Shown in pieces: positions 1-7,234 of a DNA stretch of 11,287 nucleotides (the first letter of the stretch is position 1; the number at the start of each line of letters is the position of its first letter). The stretch is taken from the NCBI GenBank assembly GCA_041838435.1, contig JBGYPO010000101.1:1-11287 (forward strand), given 5' to 3'. The notes beneath the pieces are model-generated. The model did no database searches, was not told the origin of the DNA, and saw only the letters and a program-made list of their open reading frames with translations. A program made the position numbers and the translations under genes. This DNA comes from Aliicoccus sp041838435. Lineage in GTDB: Bacteria; Bacillota; Bacilli; Staphylococcales; Salinicoccaceae.

Positions 1-14
1 AACCGAATAAAACC

Positions 15-44
15 AAAAAACAGACTCACCCGAAGATGAGTCTG
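15..44 (-). terminator. Rho-independent terminator of the marR-mmpL operon
   Basis: Read on the minus strand, a 10-bp stem (44-35 with 30-21, one G-U pair) closes a C(UUCG)G tetraloop at 34-31 and is followed directly by six U (20-15). It begins just beyond the stop of the small membrane protein, so it ends the three-gene minus-strand operon. UUCG closed by C-G is a known extra-stable tetraloop. Confidence 0.92.
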
Positions 45-49
45 CCATT

Positions 50-298
50 TTACATACCTCTATTTCTTCTATAACGTCGATTGATTTTACCTGCACTGCG
101 ATACGCATCGTACACACAGATCACCCATACGATTGGTATAAAGATATATCCAATAAATATAGTCGTCAAAAGTCCGTTAATCGCTTGAATTACGATAAAC
201 AAAATTCCTTTAAGAATATGTCCATTGTAGATTTGACCAAGTCCGTTAAGTAACGCACTGAGTACGGCTGCTACACCAGCACTTTTTGGTTCTGCCAT
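50..298 (-). CDS. Small membrane protein, TM2/DUF5683-like
   Basis: An 82-residue protein of unknown function. The N-terminal third carries GLGQIYNG (about residues 20-27), a signature seen in many small bacterial membrane proteins loosely annotated as TM2-like. A hydrophobic hairpin follows (about 29-46 and 48-64), then YDAYRSAGKIN and a strongly basic tail (KINRRYRRNRG) that should be cytoplasmic by the positive-inside rule. A GGAAGGTGA ribosome binding site lies upstream of the ATG. It starts 26 bp after the mmpL stop with no terminator between, so it is probably the last gene of the operon and may be a membrane partner of the exporter or simply co-transcribed. The coding call is firm; the family is a motif-level judgement and no activity can be assigned. 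Confidence 0.85.
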   Translation of the reverse strand: MAEPKSAGVAAVLSALLNGLGQIYNGHILKGILFIVIQAINGLLTTIFIGYIFIPIVWVICVYDAYRSAGKINRRYRRNRGM

Positions 299-324
299 AA
301 AATCACCTTCCTAGTGATAATATT

Positions 325-3165
325 TTACCATGAATAGTAATCATCTTTCTTCTCATCTGCATTTGGATTTCTAAATGGCCACCAGTTTCCTCTGCCAAAT
401 GTTGAAACAAATGCTGGAATTAATAGTGGTAACACGATAAATGCATAGAATAACAATGAGAATATAATGACACTTGCAACTTGTATCAGGATAATAATTC
501 CTGACGGGAACAATGCTGCAAATGTACCGGATAAAATAATGACGGCTGTTATGACGACGACACCCATTTTTCTAACTGCCATCTCTATTGCTTCTCGTAC
601 GCTGTGTCGTTTCAATTCTTCAGTAAACCTATCGATGATAAATATCGAGTAGTCAATGCCGAGTGCCGCAAAGATTATTAAACTAAAGAATGGAACTGCC
701 CAGTTAAAATCTCCAAATCCTAAGAAACCAAGGAGCCAGCTCGAGAGTGTATACGATGCAAAGTAAGTGATAAAGATCGAACCAATCATATAAATTGGTA
801 GGATGAATGATCTAAACATTACTGCAAGTATCAGGAATAGGGTGATAATAAATATCGTCACGACGCGCATGTAATCCGCTGAGGATACATTATCCAAGTC
901 TCGGTTCACACTGGATACACCCGCATAATATACTTCTGTGTTATCCATACCAAGGCGCACGGTCTCTTTATCGATTGTGTCTTCTATTGTATCTAATGCT
1001 TGCATAGCTTCACGTGAATAAGGATCCATAGCGAGCACAACGTCAAGTCTGACTGCTTCGTCATTATAGACATAGTGGTCGACAGCGTCACCGAGAGCAC
1101 CATCTGTGTAATATGCTTCTGGCACATGGATTCCACTCGTAGAAACCGCATCATTCTCGGTAATGTCATCCATCGCTTCAATGATTTCGTCAATTCCATC
1201 CTGCATCTCGCCAAGTGATGTAATAATTTCATCTAAACCATCTGTTGATTCACTTAAGCCCGACTCAATCTCAGTTAATCCTTCACTGATTTCACCAATA
1301 CCGTCCGCTGAATCATCAAGCCCAGTTGCGAGTTCATCGAGTCCGCCTGCCGCTTCCTGCTGTGCTTCAAGTGCCGCGTTTGCTTCTTCTAATCCTGTTT
1401 GAACCTGCGCTAGGCCACCTTCAACTTCTTCAAGTTGCGCGGCAACTCCGTAGATGTCTCCACTGAACGTCAAGTACTCATTGATTTCACCAAGCGATTG
1501 GTTGAGGAGTTCAATCGAATCAGCAAGGTCACCTAAACCTTGTTCTTCAGCTGCGTCTTCTGTTGCTTCAGTTTCGGCCTCAGGTTCACCTAAGCCCTCA
1601 GTCAGACTTCCAGACGCTTCTGTCAGTCCTTCCTCAATTGCATCTAAACCTTCTTGCATCTCTCCGAGACCCGTTGTAATTTCTTCTAAACCTTCCTGCA
1701 TTTCATCAAGACCTGAAGACAATTCACCAATTCCATCATTTAATTCAGTCACACCATCTCTCATTTCACCGAGTTGATATTGTACGCTAAACTCAGAAAT
1801 TGCTTCTCCAGTCGGTCGTGTAAATGTTTGAACTTCAGATACTTCTGGTAATTGGCTCAGTGTTTCAGCCAAGGCATCAATTTGCGTCAGAGTATCTGAC
1901 GTCATGAGCGAATCGTCAGGTTTTACAATGACTTGAACTGGGAACAATTGACCCTGGTCGAAGTTTTCACTAATTACATTTGTTGCATGGACTGCTGAAT
2001 GTGTATCGCTGATTTCTTCTATAGCATTGAAGTTCACATCATCATTGTAGAAGAAAGCAGTGACGCCAAGAACTAATAGAACCATAAAGATTACGCGTGT
2101 CGGATGTTTAATCGAGAACAAACCAAGTGGCGTCCACAATTTACTTTCACCGACAGACTTTAATTTTATGTTCGGCCAAAATATATATTTTCCAAAAATC
2201 ATCATAAGTGTCGGTAAAATTGTATAGAGTGCGACTAATAAGAATATGACACCAACTGCTACCCCGACAGCACTTCTATAAATTTCAAAGTTCGCAAAGT
2301 AAAGTACCGCAAATACAATTGCACCGCTGATACCACTAAAGAAGACAGTTCTACCACCTGTTTTAAATGTATTTAAGACGGCTTCTTTTTTATCGTGTAG
2401 ATATAACTCTTCCTTGAAACGGTTTAAAAGTAAAATACAGTAATCGGTCCCGATACCAAAGAGTATAACGATTAAGAAACTTTGGGTTTGCGGCGAAATA
2501 GGGAAGCCGAACCATTCTACAAACCATGCGACAAATGACTGACCAATCAAATAAGCAATCCCGACAACGATAACCGGTACGATTGGTGTCACAAGAGATT
2601 TAAACATAATAAGTAAGACAACGACAACAACTATCAGTGTAAATATTTCCGTTGAACGTATGCCGTCCATAGCATCTTCTTCCACCGTACGTTGAATTAA
2701 TTCATGGGAGGTCATCGATACGTCAGCATCAGTCGGATTTAAGGATTCAATTTCCTGAGCCTTATCGAGAATGATTGTGGCATTCCCTGTGTATTCCATA
2801 GGAATGATGATGACTCCGGTATCGTCACTCACAAGGTTTTCACGTAAATCCGCATCGATGTCGAATGGGTTAGACACGTTCTCAATATCTTCGAGCGATT
2901 GGAGGGTCTCTATGTATGACTCTATTTCTTCCTGGTGAGAGGCAACATTATCATCGAACTCGAGCACGAGACTCATCATTTCAGAGTCGTTACCAATGGA
3001 TTCCATGTACTGACGTGCATCTTCACTAGGTGACCCGTCAGGGAGTTGTATGTCACCTTTTTCTGCAGCGAGCTCTGTTAAGTCTGGTGAAAAATAAAAA
3101 GCGACGCCCGCGCCTATTATTAGAATGATTGAGAACAACCATCTAAACTGTAATATCTTCTTCAT
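325..3165 (-). CDS. MMPL/RND-superfamily exporter with a heptad-repeat extracytoplasmic domain
   Basis: A 946-residue proton-driven membrane transporter of the MMPL family. TM1 is at about 8-25, followed by an extracytoplasmic domain, a five-helix bundle at about 173-326, TM7 at about 355-373, a second large extracytoplasmic domain (374-765), and a second bundle at about 767-922. The paired helix motifs GIGTDY (D241-Y242) and GIDY (D838-Y839) match the Asp-Tyr proton-relay pairs known in MmpL3-type transporters, so the pump looks intact. Residues about 470-668 are heptads of the type xGLxEhx (G-L/I every seven residues), broken by a Glu-rich insert at about 527-542; a long helical or coiled-coil stalk is likely. 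The gene overlaps the end of marR by 23 bp, and its AGGAGG site lies inside marR, so translational coupling is likely. The arrangement resembles Bacillus subtilis ydgG-ydgH. The substrate is unknown; lipid or hydrophobic drug export is the family expectation. Confidence 0.93.
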   Translation of the reverse strand: MKKILQFRWLFSIILIIGAGVAFYFSPDLTELAAEKGDIQLPDGSPSEDARQYMESIGNDSEMMSLVLEFDDNVASHQEEIESYIETLQSLEDIENVSNPFDIDADLRENLVSDDTGVIIIPMEYTGNATIILDKAQEIESLNPTDADVSMTSHELIQRTVEEDAMDGIRSTEIFTLIVVVVVLLIMFKSLVTPIVPVIVVGIAYLIGQSFVAWFVEWFGFPISPQTQSFLIVILFGIGTDYCILLLNRFKEELYLHDKKEAVLNTFKTGGRTVFFSGISGAIVFAVLYFANFEIYRSAVGVAVGVIFLLVALYTILPTLMMIFGKYIFWPNIKLKSVGESKLWTPLGLFSIKHPTRVIFMVLLVLGVTAFFYNDDVNFNAIEEISDTHSAVHATNVISENFDQGQLFPVQVIVKPDDSLMTSDTLTQIDALAETLSQLPEVSEVQTFTRPTGEAISEFSVQYQLGEMRDGVTELNDGIGELSSGLDEMQEGLEEITTGLGEMQEGLDAIEEGLTEASGSLTEGLGEPEAETEATEDAAEEQGLGDLADSIELLNQSLGEINEYLTFSGDIYGVAAQLEEVEGGLAQVQTGLEEANAALEAQQEAAGGLDELATGLDDSADGIGEISEGLTEIESGLSESTDGLDEIITSLGEMQDGIDEIIEAMDDITENDAVSTSGIHVPEAYYTDGALGDAVDHYVYNDEAVRLDVVLAMDPYSREAMQALDTIEDTIDKETVRLGMDNTEVYYAGVSSVNRDLDNVSSADYMRVVTIFIITLFLILAVMFRSFILPIYMIGSIFITYFASYTLSSWLLGFLGFGDFNWAVPFFSLIIFAALGIDYSIFIIDRFTEELKRHSVREAIEMAVRKMGVVVITAVIILSGTFAALFPSGIIILIQVASVIIFSLLFYAFIVLPLLIPAFVSTFGRGNWWPFRNPNADEKKDDYYSW

Positions 3166-3613
3166 TAATCGTGCCTCCTAGTAGGTGTATCATGATCACT
3201 TCTGTCGCTGCTTCTAGTTCTTTTCTTTTAGAAGCCTCCAGGTGTTCAATGCTATTAATTATTTGTTCTTGAATACTTTTAGTAAGTTGTTCCAATACCG
3301 TATAAGCATTTTGTGTTAGGTACACAAGTTTTGCACGCTTGTCTTGAGTTAGTGTGTTCTCTCTAACTTCAATCAGCATGTTTTGTTCCAATTTTTTTAA
3401 CACTTGTGTGACGGCACTTTTGTTGACCTCGAGCATATTTGCAAGTTCAGATGGATATGCATAGCCTTTAATATAAATGTACTCGATGATTTTTATCTGC
3501 GTCTCGGAAACGTTGTGCTCGGAAATGACTGTGTTCACTGCACCGAACATATTTGTGTAACCAAAACCAAATATTTTTGTAAGATTGCTGATTAGACGCG
3601 TTTCAGTCTGCAA
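3143..3613 (-). CDS. MarR-family transcriptional regulator (TTG start)
   Basis: A 156-residue winged-helix regulator. The order is a dimerisation helix (about 5-32), a helix-turn-helix with ELANMLEVNKSAVTQVLKKLE (about 56-76) as the DNA-reading part, a wing around TQDKRAKLVYLT (89-100, with the family Asp-x-Arg wing signature), and C-terminal dimerisation helices. There is no cysteine, so thiol-redox sensing of the OhrR type is excluded; ligand-induced release is more likely. The start is TTG at 3613-3611, chosen because GGGAGG (3627-3622) lies 8 bases upstream and no ATG fits. As first gene of the operon with mmpL, it most likely represses its own promoter and the exporter. The MmpL effector cannot be read from the sequence. 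Confidence 0.92.
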   Translation of the reverse strand: MQTETRLISNLTKIFGFGYTNMFGAVNTVISEHNVSETQIKIIEYIYIKGYAYPSELANMLEVNKSAVTQVLKKLEQNMLIEVRENTLTQDKRAKLVYLTQNAYTVLEQLTKSIQEQIINSIEHLEASKRKELEAATEVIMIHLLGGTINEEDITV

Positions 3614-3630
3614 AAATGGTTCCTCCCAAT

Positions 3631-3650
3631 TAGTTTAGTGGTATTAACTA
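3631..3650. promoter_or_regulatory. Candidate MarR operator (inverted repeat in the leader)
   Basis: An imperfect 20-bp dyad with outer arms TAGTT and AACTA (3631-3635 and 3646-3650) sits between the predicted transcription start and the marR ribosome binding site. Size and position suit a MarR dimer that represses its own operon. The inner four positions of each half mostly do not match, so the assignment is tentative. Confidence 0.45.
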
Positions 3651-3662
3651 TATACATATAAG

Positions 3663-3691
3663 AATATACAATATGAGTATAGAAATTTCAA
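3663..3691 (-). promoter_or_regulatory. Promoter of the marR-mmpL operon
   Basis: On the minus strand a -35 of TTGAAA (3691-3686) and a -10 of TATATT (3668-3663) are separated by exactly 17 bp. The predicted start is near 3656, giving a leader of about 45 bases that contains the TAGTT/AACTA dyad. Confidence 0.7.
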
Positions 3692-3767
3692 AGAAATTTG
3701 CACAAAAAATCATGAAATTTTAATACTACAATGCTAGTGTTATTTATTAGAGTTATCAATGTAGGAA

Positions 3768-3776
3768 TGTTATTAT
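3768..3776 (+). promoter_or_regulatory. Candidate extended -10 promoter of the lipoprotein gene
   Basis: TGT followed by TATTAT (3771-3776, 5 of 6 to consensus) forms an extended -10 about 42 bp before the lipoprotein ATG. No convincing -35 is seen, as is acceptable for extended -10 promoters. A weaker alternative is TTGCAC (3698) with TAATAC (3721) at 17 bp. Confidence 0.4.
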
Positions 3777-3817
3777 TTTAATGTTATTAGATATATGAAT
3801 AATGAAGGAGCAAGCAC

Positions 3818-4606
3818 ATGAGATCAGTTAAATTACTCATCGTGGGCCTAGGTGCCACATCAATGTTAATGGCATGTAATAATCAATCTGAAGAAGTTGA
3901 AACAGAGAATACCGACAATGAAGAAGCAAGTGAGGACTTGGCACAAATAGAAGTTGCAAGTGCAGATACTGATGAGTCTGATGATGAAGATATGAGCGAC
4001 GCGTCACCATCAGACCATGAAATAGCAGATGCAGCTGAGTCTGTCGAAAGTTATGAAGCAGACGTACGCATCAGCGCAGGCATTGATGATAACAATCCAG
4101 AGAAGTTGGAGTTATATATACGCGCTATCACTGGTGAAGATCAGCAGTTACATATTCGTGCTGAAGACACAGACCGTACGATTCATACAGACGGCAAGAC
4201 GTACCATAATAATGGTAATGAGTGGGTAGACATTACAGGAGATGTCGAGTTCGACCAGTTACACCGCATTACTTATGCCAGCGCAATCAACGTCTTTAGT
4301 GAGCTCGAAGACCGTTTGGAAATGACTGAAGATGACGATATGAATATCTATGCCTTCGCAGGTGACGATCCCGATGTTCATGATTTGTTTGAGGACTTTT
4401 TAGGTGTATCGTTTGGAGTCGTGGACACGACCAACAATCTTAATGAAGTAACATTCCAAGTCGATAAAGACACGCATTACATTACACAAATCGATTTTGA
4501 AAGCTCAGGCGAAGACAGCGAAGGCAACTTCACGTTGGCAAGTGTTGTACAATTCTTAGAGTTTAATAATGTTGAAGATATTGAGGCGCCTGAAGTCGGG
4601 GAATAA
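3818..4606 (+). CDS. Acidic secreted lipoprotein, possible DUF6612/LppX-like fold
   Basis: A 262-residue lipoprotein. A short signal peptide (MRSVKLLIVGLG...) ends in the lipobox L17-M-A-C20, so Cys20 should be lipidated and the protein anchored on the outer face of the membrane. Residues about 24-70 are a low-complexity Asp/Glu/Ser linker. A folded domain follows (about 71-255) with alternating beta-like segments (VESYEADVRISAG, QLHIRAEDTDRTIHTDGKTYH, VDKDTHYITQIDFES). That pattern resembles DUF6612 and other LolA/LppX-like lipoproteins, which form a half-barrel that can bind lipids; the resemblance is by eye only. AAGGAG lies 7 bases before the ATG. The gene diverges from the marR-mmpL operon. 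Lipoprotein status is firm; the domain family is uncertain. Confidence 0.88.
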   Translation: MRSVKLLIVGLGATSMLMACNNQSEEVETENTDNEEASEDLAQIEVASADTDESDDEDMSDASPSDHEIADAAESVESYEADVRISAGIDDNNPEKLELYIRAITGEDQQLHIRAEDTDRTIHTDGKTYHNNGNEWVDITGDVEFDQLHRITYASAINVFSELEDRLEMTEDDDMNIYAFAGDDPDVHDLFEDFLGVSFGVVDTTNNLNEVTFQVDKDTHYITQIDFESSGEDSEGNFTLASVVQFLEFNNVEDIEAPEVGE

Positions 4607-4621
4607 TCTTTACTTGAGTTC

Positions 4622-4745
4622 GTGTTGAGTGGGGCTTCGCGTGCACCATGGCTTGAAAAACTGTTCTGGTGCACGCGGAGTAGAGTTTCGTGTGCGACAG
4701 ACCCTGAAATCCTGAGCTGCCGCACACACAGACACACTCAACCAC
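4622..4745 (+). ncRNA. Candidate structured RNA element: two related hairpins inside a closing stem
   Basis: This lies 15 bp after the lipoprotein stop. Stem P1 pairs TTGAGTG (4625-4631) with CACTCAA (4735-4741) and extends through GTG/CAC (4622-4624 with 4743-4745) past one bulged base. Inside P1 are P2, an 11-bp perfect stem (4638-4648 with 4667-4677) extendable to 15 bp with two wobbles, and P3 (4690-4696 with 4721-4727, then CAG/CTG after one mismatch). P2 and P3 look like diverged copies: C40-G75 in P2 is T-A in P3, and A45-T70 is G-C (coordinates minus 4600). The two outer P2 wobbles are G-U only if the plus strand is transcribed, favouring that strand. It could be a 3' UTR element, a small RNA or a DNA-level repeat. 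No known family is recognised. Confidence 0.4.
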
Positions 4746-4765
4746 ACCAATATCAACACAATCAA

Positions 4766-4803
4766 AAACAGGGTGAGAATCTAAAAAGATTCTCACCCTG
4801 TTT
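4766..4803. terminator. Bidirectional terminator between convergent genes
   Basis: A perfect 17-bp stem (4766-4782 with 4787-4803) with a four-base loop AAAA; the inner 14 bp are GC-containing. On the minus strand it follows the amidotransferase stop (4812) by 8 bases and ends in a run of five U, so it is strongest for that gene. On the plus strand only UUU follows, but the stem could also end lipoprotein transcripts. Confidence 0.9.
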
Positions 4804-4811
4804 CACTTTAA

Positions 4812-5552
4812 TTATCCCTTATCCTTACTATCTCTAAAATCTTTTGAAGCATCAATAAATGCAGACATAATTTTTCTAGAATGGTCATCAAATTCATATG
4901 CATCTTCAGGATGAAATTGGAGGCCAAGTATGAATGCATCGCCTTTACCCTCAATCACTTCGATGACGCCATCCGGTGCTCGTCCTGAAACAATGAAGTC
5001 ATCATCATCCACATCTTTGTTTGCTTGGTGGTGATGACTGTTCACTTGTATTTTTGTTGTGCCGACAATCTCATGCATCTTCGTACCTTCTTCAATGATT
5101 ACAGAGTGTTGCAAGTAATCCCGCGGTGACTGCTGTCGGTGTTGAATCAAGTCGTCACCTTCATATTGAGATTCCAAATCTTGATACATATGACCGTCTG
5201 TCAAACTATTTAATAGTTGGCTCCCACGGCACACGCCCAAGATTGGTAAGTCGCGATCAAACGCATGTCTAATCACTTCGATTTCATATTCATCACGGCC
5301 ATGTTCAACCGCTTCTAACTTTACGTGTGGTTCTTCATCGTACGTGCGTGGGTTAATATCACTACCACCCGTTAAATACAATCCATCCAGCATTTGTACC
5401 TGTTCTTTAATAGATTGTTCATCATCATTTTTGGCAAGTAACAATGGCACACCGCCAAGATCAGTTACTGCTTTTATATAATTTTCATTTAAAGAGAGAG
5501 TATCTCCGTCGATCATTGTTGTTATACCTATAATTGGTTTTCCTTTTCCCAT
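4812..5552 (-). CDS. Gamma-glutamyl-GABA-hydrolase-like class I amidotransferase (peptidase C26)
   Basis: A 246-residue cytoplasmic hydrolase with a class-I glutamine amidotransferase fold. The sequence shows KPIIGIT at the N-terminus, LNENYIKAV (21-29), TGGSDINP (61-68), the nucleophile elbow GVCRGSQLLN with Cys108, NSHHHQ (171-176), and QFHPE with His214 and Glu216 completing the Cys-His-Glu triad. Length and motif order match PuuD-type enzymes (E. coli PuuD is about 254 residues), which cleave gamma-glutamyl amides such as gamma-glutamyl-GABA. No puuA, puuB or puuC partner is in view, so putrescine catabolism is not supported and the real substrate is open. AGGAGG lies 10 bases before the ATG. 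It follows the mhqE-like gene by 70 bp with no terminator between, so read-through is plausible; a weak TTGCGA/TATAGT pair in that gap has poor 15-bp spacing. Confidence 0.9.
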   Translation of the reverse strand: MGKGKPIIGITTMIDGDTLSLNENYIKAVTDLGGVPLLLAKNDDEQSIKEQVQMLDGLYLTGGSDINPRTYDEEPHVKLEAVEHGRDEYEIEVIRHAFDRDLPILGVCRGSQLLNSLTDGHMYQDLESQYEGDDLIQHRQQSPRDYLQHSVIIEEGTKMHEIVGTTKIQVNSHHHQANKDVDDDDFIVSGRAPDGVIEVIEGKGDAFILGLQFHPEDAYEFDDHSRKIMSAFIDASKDFRDSKDKG

Positions 5553-5622
5553 AGTTTCTGTGCCTCCTAGAAGTTAAGCGCTACAAAAACTATACCCAAA
5601 ATTCACATTTCGCAATCACCGG

Positions 5623-6540
5623 CTAATTAATTGGTTTTAAATGAAACTCTAAAAAGTCCCGCTCATTTTCTAATTTTGGCGGTAAAACTAAAGATTCTCC
5701 CAGCGTTTCAAGTGGCTCATCAACTGTGAAGCCAGGACCTTTTGTGGCAATCTCAATAATAATATTACCAGACGCATTGATGTAGAGTGACTCAAACCAA
5801 TATCTGTCTTTCAAGCCGCTGTTGGGCCATTTCTCAGCATTCACCAGTGCTTCAATTTCCAGCAAGTCTTCTTTTGTATCCACATTTAGCGCAAAGTGAT
5901 GGACGCTCCCGTATCCATTCCGCTCAACTGTAGACTCTCGTTTTTCGACAACATAAACAAACTCCTGTCCGTATTGAACGACCGCTTCAGTTTCATCTTC
6001 TGAAACAAGTGTCCCACCGAGCAGCTCGAGCAACTCTATGAATGGTTTCTTATGTTGAATGGTCACTTCAACCGATAAAATGCCGCGTATTGCATGAACT
6101 GCAGATATTTCATCTGTAACATGTGGGATAATGTCATCCGGCGCATCTGCCACAACGAGTGCCATGCGATGTTTTTCATTATCTTCAAAATTCATCATAG
6201 TATAGCCGTAACGTTCAATCACACCTTCATGATATACACTATTTTCTTGAAACCTCGCTTTAAAAAATTCAAGTGCTTCCAGCGTAGGCACTCTGAAAAA
6301 TGTTCGGGTAATACCATTTGTCCCTTGGCGATATTGCGCACTGTTAACTATTTCAAAAAAGGTCATGTCCGTGCCCGGTGTCCCTTGATAATCAGCATAG
6401 AATAAATGATACATGCTCGGGTCATCTTGATTGACTGTTTTTTTCACCATGCGTAAGCCGAGAACCTTCGTATAAAAGTCATGATTATCTAAAGCTTCTT
6501 TCGTAATTGAAGATACGTGATGCATACCATTTGCCAGCAT
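5623..6540 (-). CDS. mhqE: Ring-cleaving dioxygenase, MhqA/MhqE/MhqO type (two glyoxalase domains)
   Basis: A 305-residue vicinal-oxygen-chelate protein. Domain 1 (about 4-130) opens with GMHHVSSIT; domain 2 (about 148-275) carries VHHFALNV and IIEIATKGPGFTVDEP. By comparison with PcpA-like hydroquinone dioxygenases the metal ligands should be His7 or His8, His214 or His215, and Glu263, so an Fe(II)/Mn(II) site looks intact. The tail LGESLVLPPKLE is also typical of this family. Bacillus and Staphylococcus homologues act in quinone and hydroquinone resistance under MhqR. AAGGAG lies 8 bases before the ATG. The gene diverges from an mhqD-like gene across 76 bp, which supports the assignment; which of MhqA, E or O is the true orthologue cannot be settled here. 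No mhqR is adjacent. Confidence 0.88.
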   Translation of the reverse strand: MLANGMHHVSSITKEALDNHDFYTKVLGLRMVKKTVNQDDPSMYHLFYADYQGTPGTDMTFFEIVNSAQYRQGTNGITRTFFRVPTLEALEFFKARFQENSVYHEGVIERYGYTMMNFEDNEKHRMALVVADAPDDIIPHVTDEISAVHAIRGILSVEVTIQHKKPFIELLELLGGTLVSEDETEAVVQYGQEFVYVVEKRESTVERNGYGSVHHFALNVDTKEDLLEIEALVNAEKWPNSGLKDRYWFESLYINASGNIIIEIATKGPGFTVDEPLETLGESLVLPPKLENERDFLEFHLKPIN

Positions 6541-6575
6541 AAGTACAACTCCTTAATTTCGTCTTTCATAAAGTA

Positions 6576-6601
6576 TATAATAGAATATAAAGAATCTCGA
6601 A
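6576..6601. promoter_or_regulatory. mhqE/mhqD divergent promoter region with an MhqR-like half-site
   Basis: On the plus strand a consensus -10 TATAAT (6576-6581) precedes mhqD, without a clear -35. At 6594-6601 lies ATCTCGAA, matching from memory one half of the MhqR operator reported in Bacillus and Staphylococcus (TATCTCGAA with an inverted partner). The expected second half is degenerate here (about 3 of 9). A minus-strand TTCGAG/TATACT promoter at 18-bp spacing would overlap this half-site. Confidence 0.35.
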
Positions 6602-6616
6602 TAAGGGGACTGCATA

Positions 6617-7234
6617 ATGAAACATCTTTATATTGAAGGCAAGTCTGAATGGACACTAATTTTATTGCACGGTATGGGTGGACGTGAGACGGATCTATTA
6701 GAAGTTGCAACAATGGTGGATAATCAAGCGAATATATTAGCATTTAGAGGTAATGTAGTTGAGAATAACCAAACACGTTTTTTTAAGCGGCTTGCACATA
6801 ACAAGTATGATGACGCAAGTTTAAAAGAAGAAGGGCAGCGTCTATTCGAATCCATCGAAACATGCAGTAAGGAATATAATTTTGATTTATCAAAAGCCAT
6901 ATTCATAGGCTATTCAAATGGTGCGAACATGGCAGCATACATGTCATTGAATCACCCTTTAAATTTAGCAGGTGCTGTACTCATGCACCCGGCATACCAC
7001 TCAGAACTTACAGAATCTGTGTCGCTGCTCGACCAAGCCTACTTAATTACAGCGGGTGCCCGTGATATGGTGGCATTAGCAGGGGAAGCATACAAATTGA
7101 AGAAACTCCTGGAAACTCGTGGTGGTGATGTTACGCTTAAACTAAACGATGGTCAGCATGCAATTGTCTCAGAAGAGTTAATGGAAGCTCATATTTGGTT
7201 TATGCATGTTAAAAAACAACACGAGGCATTTTAA
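6617..7234 (+). CDS. mhqD: MhqD-type phospholipase/carboxylesterase (alpha/beta hydrolase)
   Basis: A 205-residue cytoplasmic serine hydrolase. It shows the oxyanion motif LLHGMGG (16-22), the nucleophile elbow GYSNGAN with Ser100, the acid in AGARD (Asp150), and GQHAI with His181, a complete Ser-Asp-His triad at the family spacing. Bacillus and Staphylococcus MhqD proteins of about 200 residues are co-regulated with the MhqE dioxygenase and contribute to quinone tolerance; their natural substrate is not well defined. AAGGGG lies 8 bases before the ATG. The gene diverges from the mhqE-like gene, and its TAA shares a base with the ATG of the next gene (TAATG), so the transporter should be translated by coupling. 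Confidence 0.88.
   Translation: MKHLYIEGKSEWTLILLHGMGGRETDLLEVATMVDNQANILAFRGNVVENNQTRFFKRLAHNKYDDASLKEEGQRLFESIETCSKEYNFDLSKAIFIGYSNGANMAAYMSLNHPLNLAGAVLMHPAYHSELTESVSLLDQAYLITAGARDMVALAGEAYKLKKLLETRGGDVTLKLNDGQHAIVSEELMEAHIWFMHVKKQHEAF

Noticed and set aside
1163..1777. Plus-strand serine/proline-rich reading frames opposite the MMPL gene
   Set aside because: They are antisense shadows of the GL-heptad repeats; they lack ribosome binding sites and recognisable domains.
3143..3613. The MarR gene being mhqR for the quinone genes
   Set aside because: It is co-transcribed with an MMPL exporter as in ydgG-ydgH, its leader dyad lacks the ATCTCGAA motif, and it lies about 3 kb from the mhq genes.
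4477..4837. Short reading frames across the twin-hairpin region on both strands
   Set aside because: They run through the inverted repeats and the terminator, have no plausible ribosome binding site and show no domain.
4812..5552. Part of a putrescine (Puu) catabolic operon
   Set aside because: None of the other Puu enzymes or the permease are in the window; the neighbours are an mhqE-like gene and a terminator.
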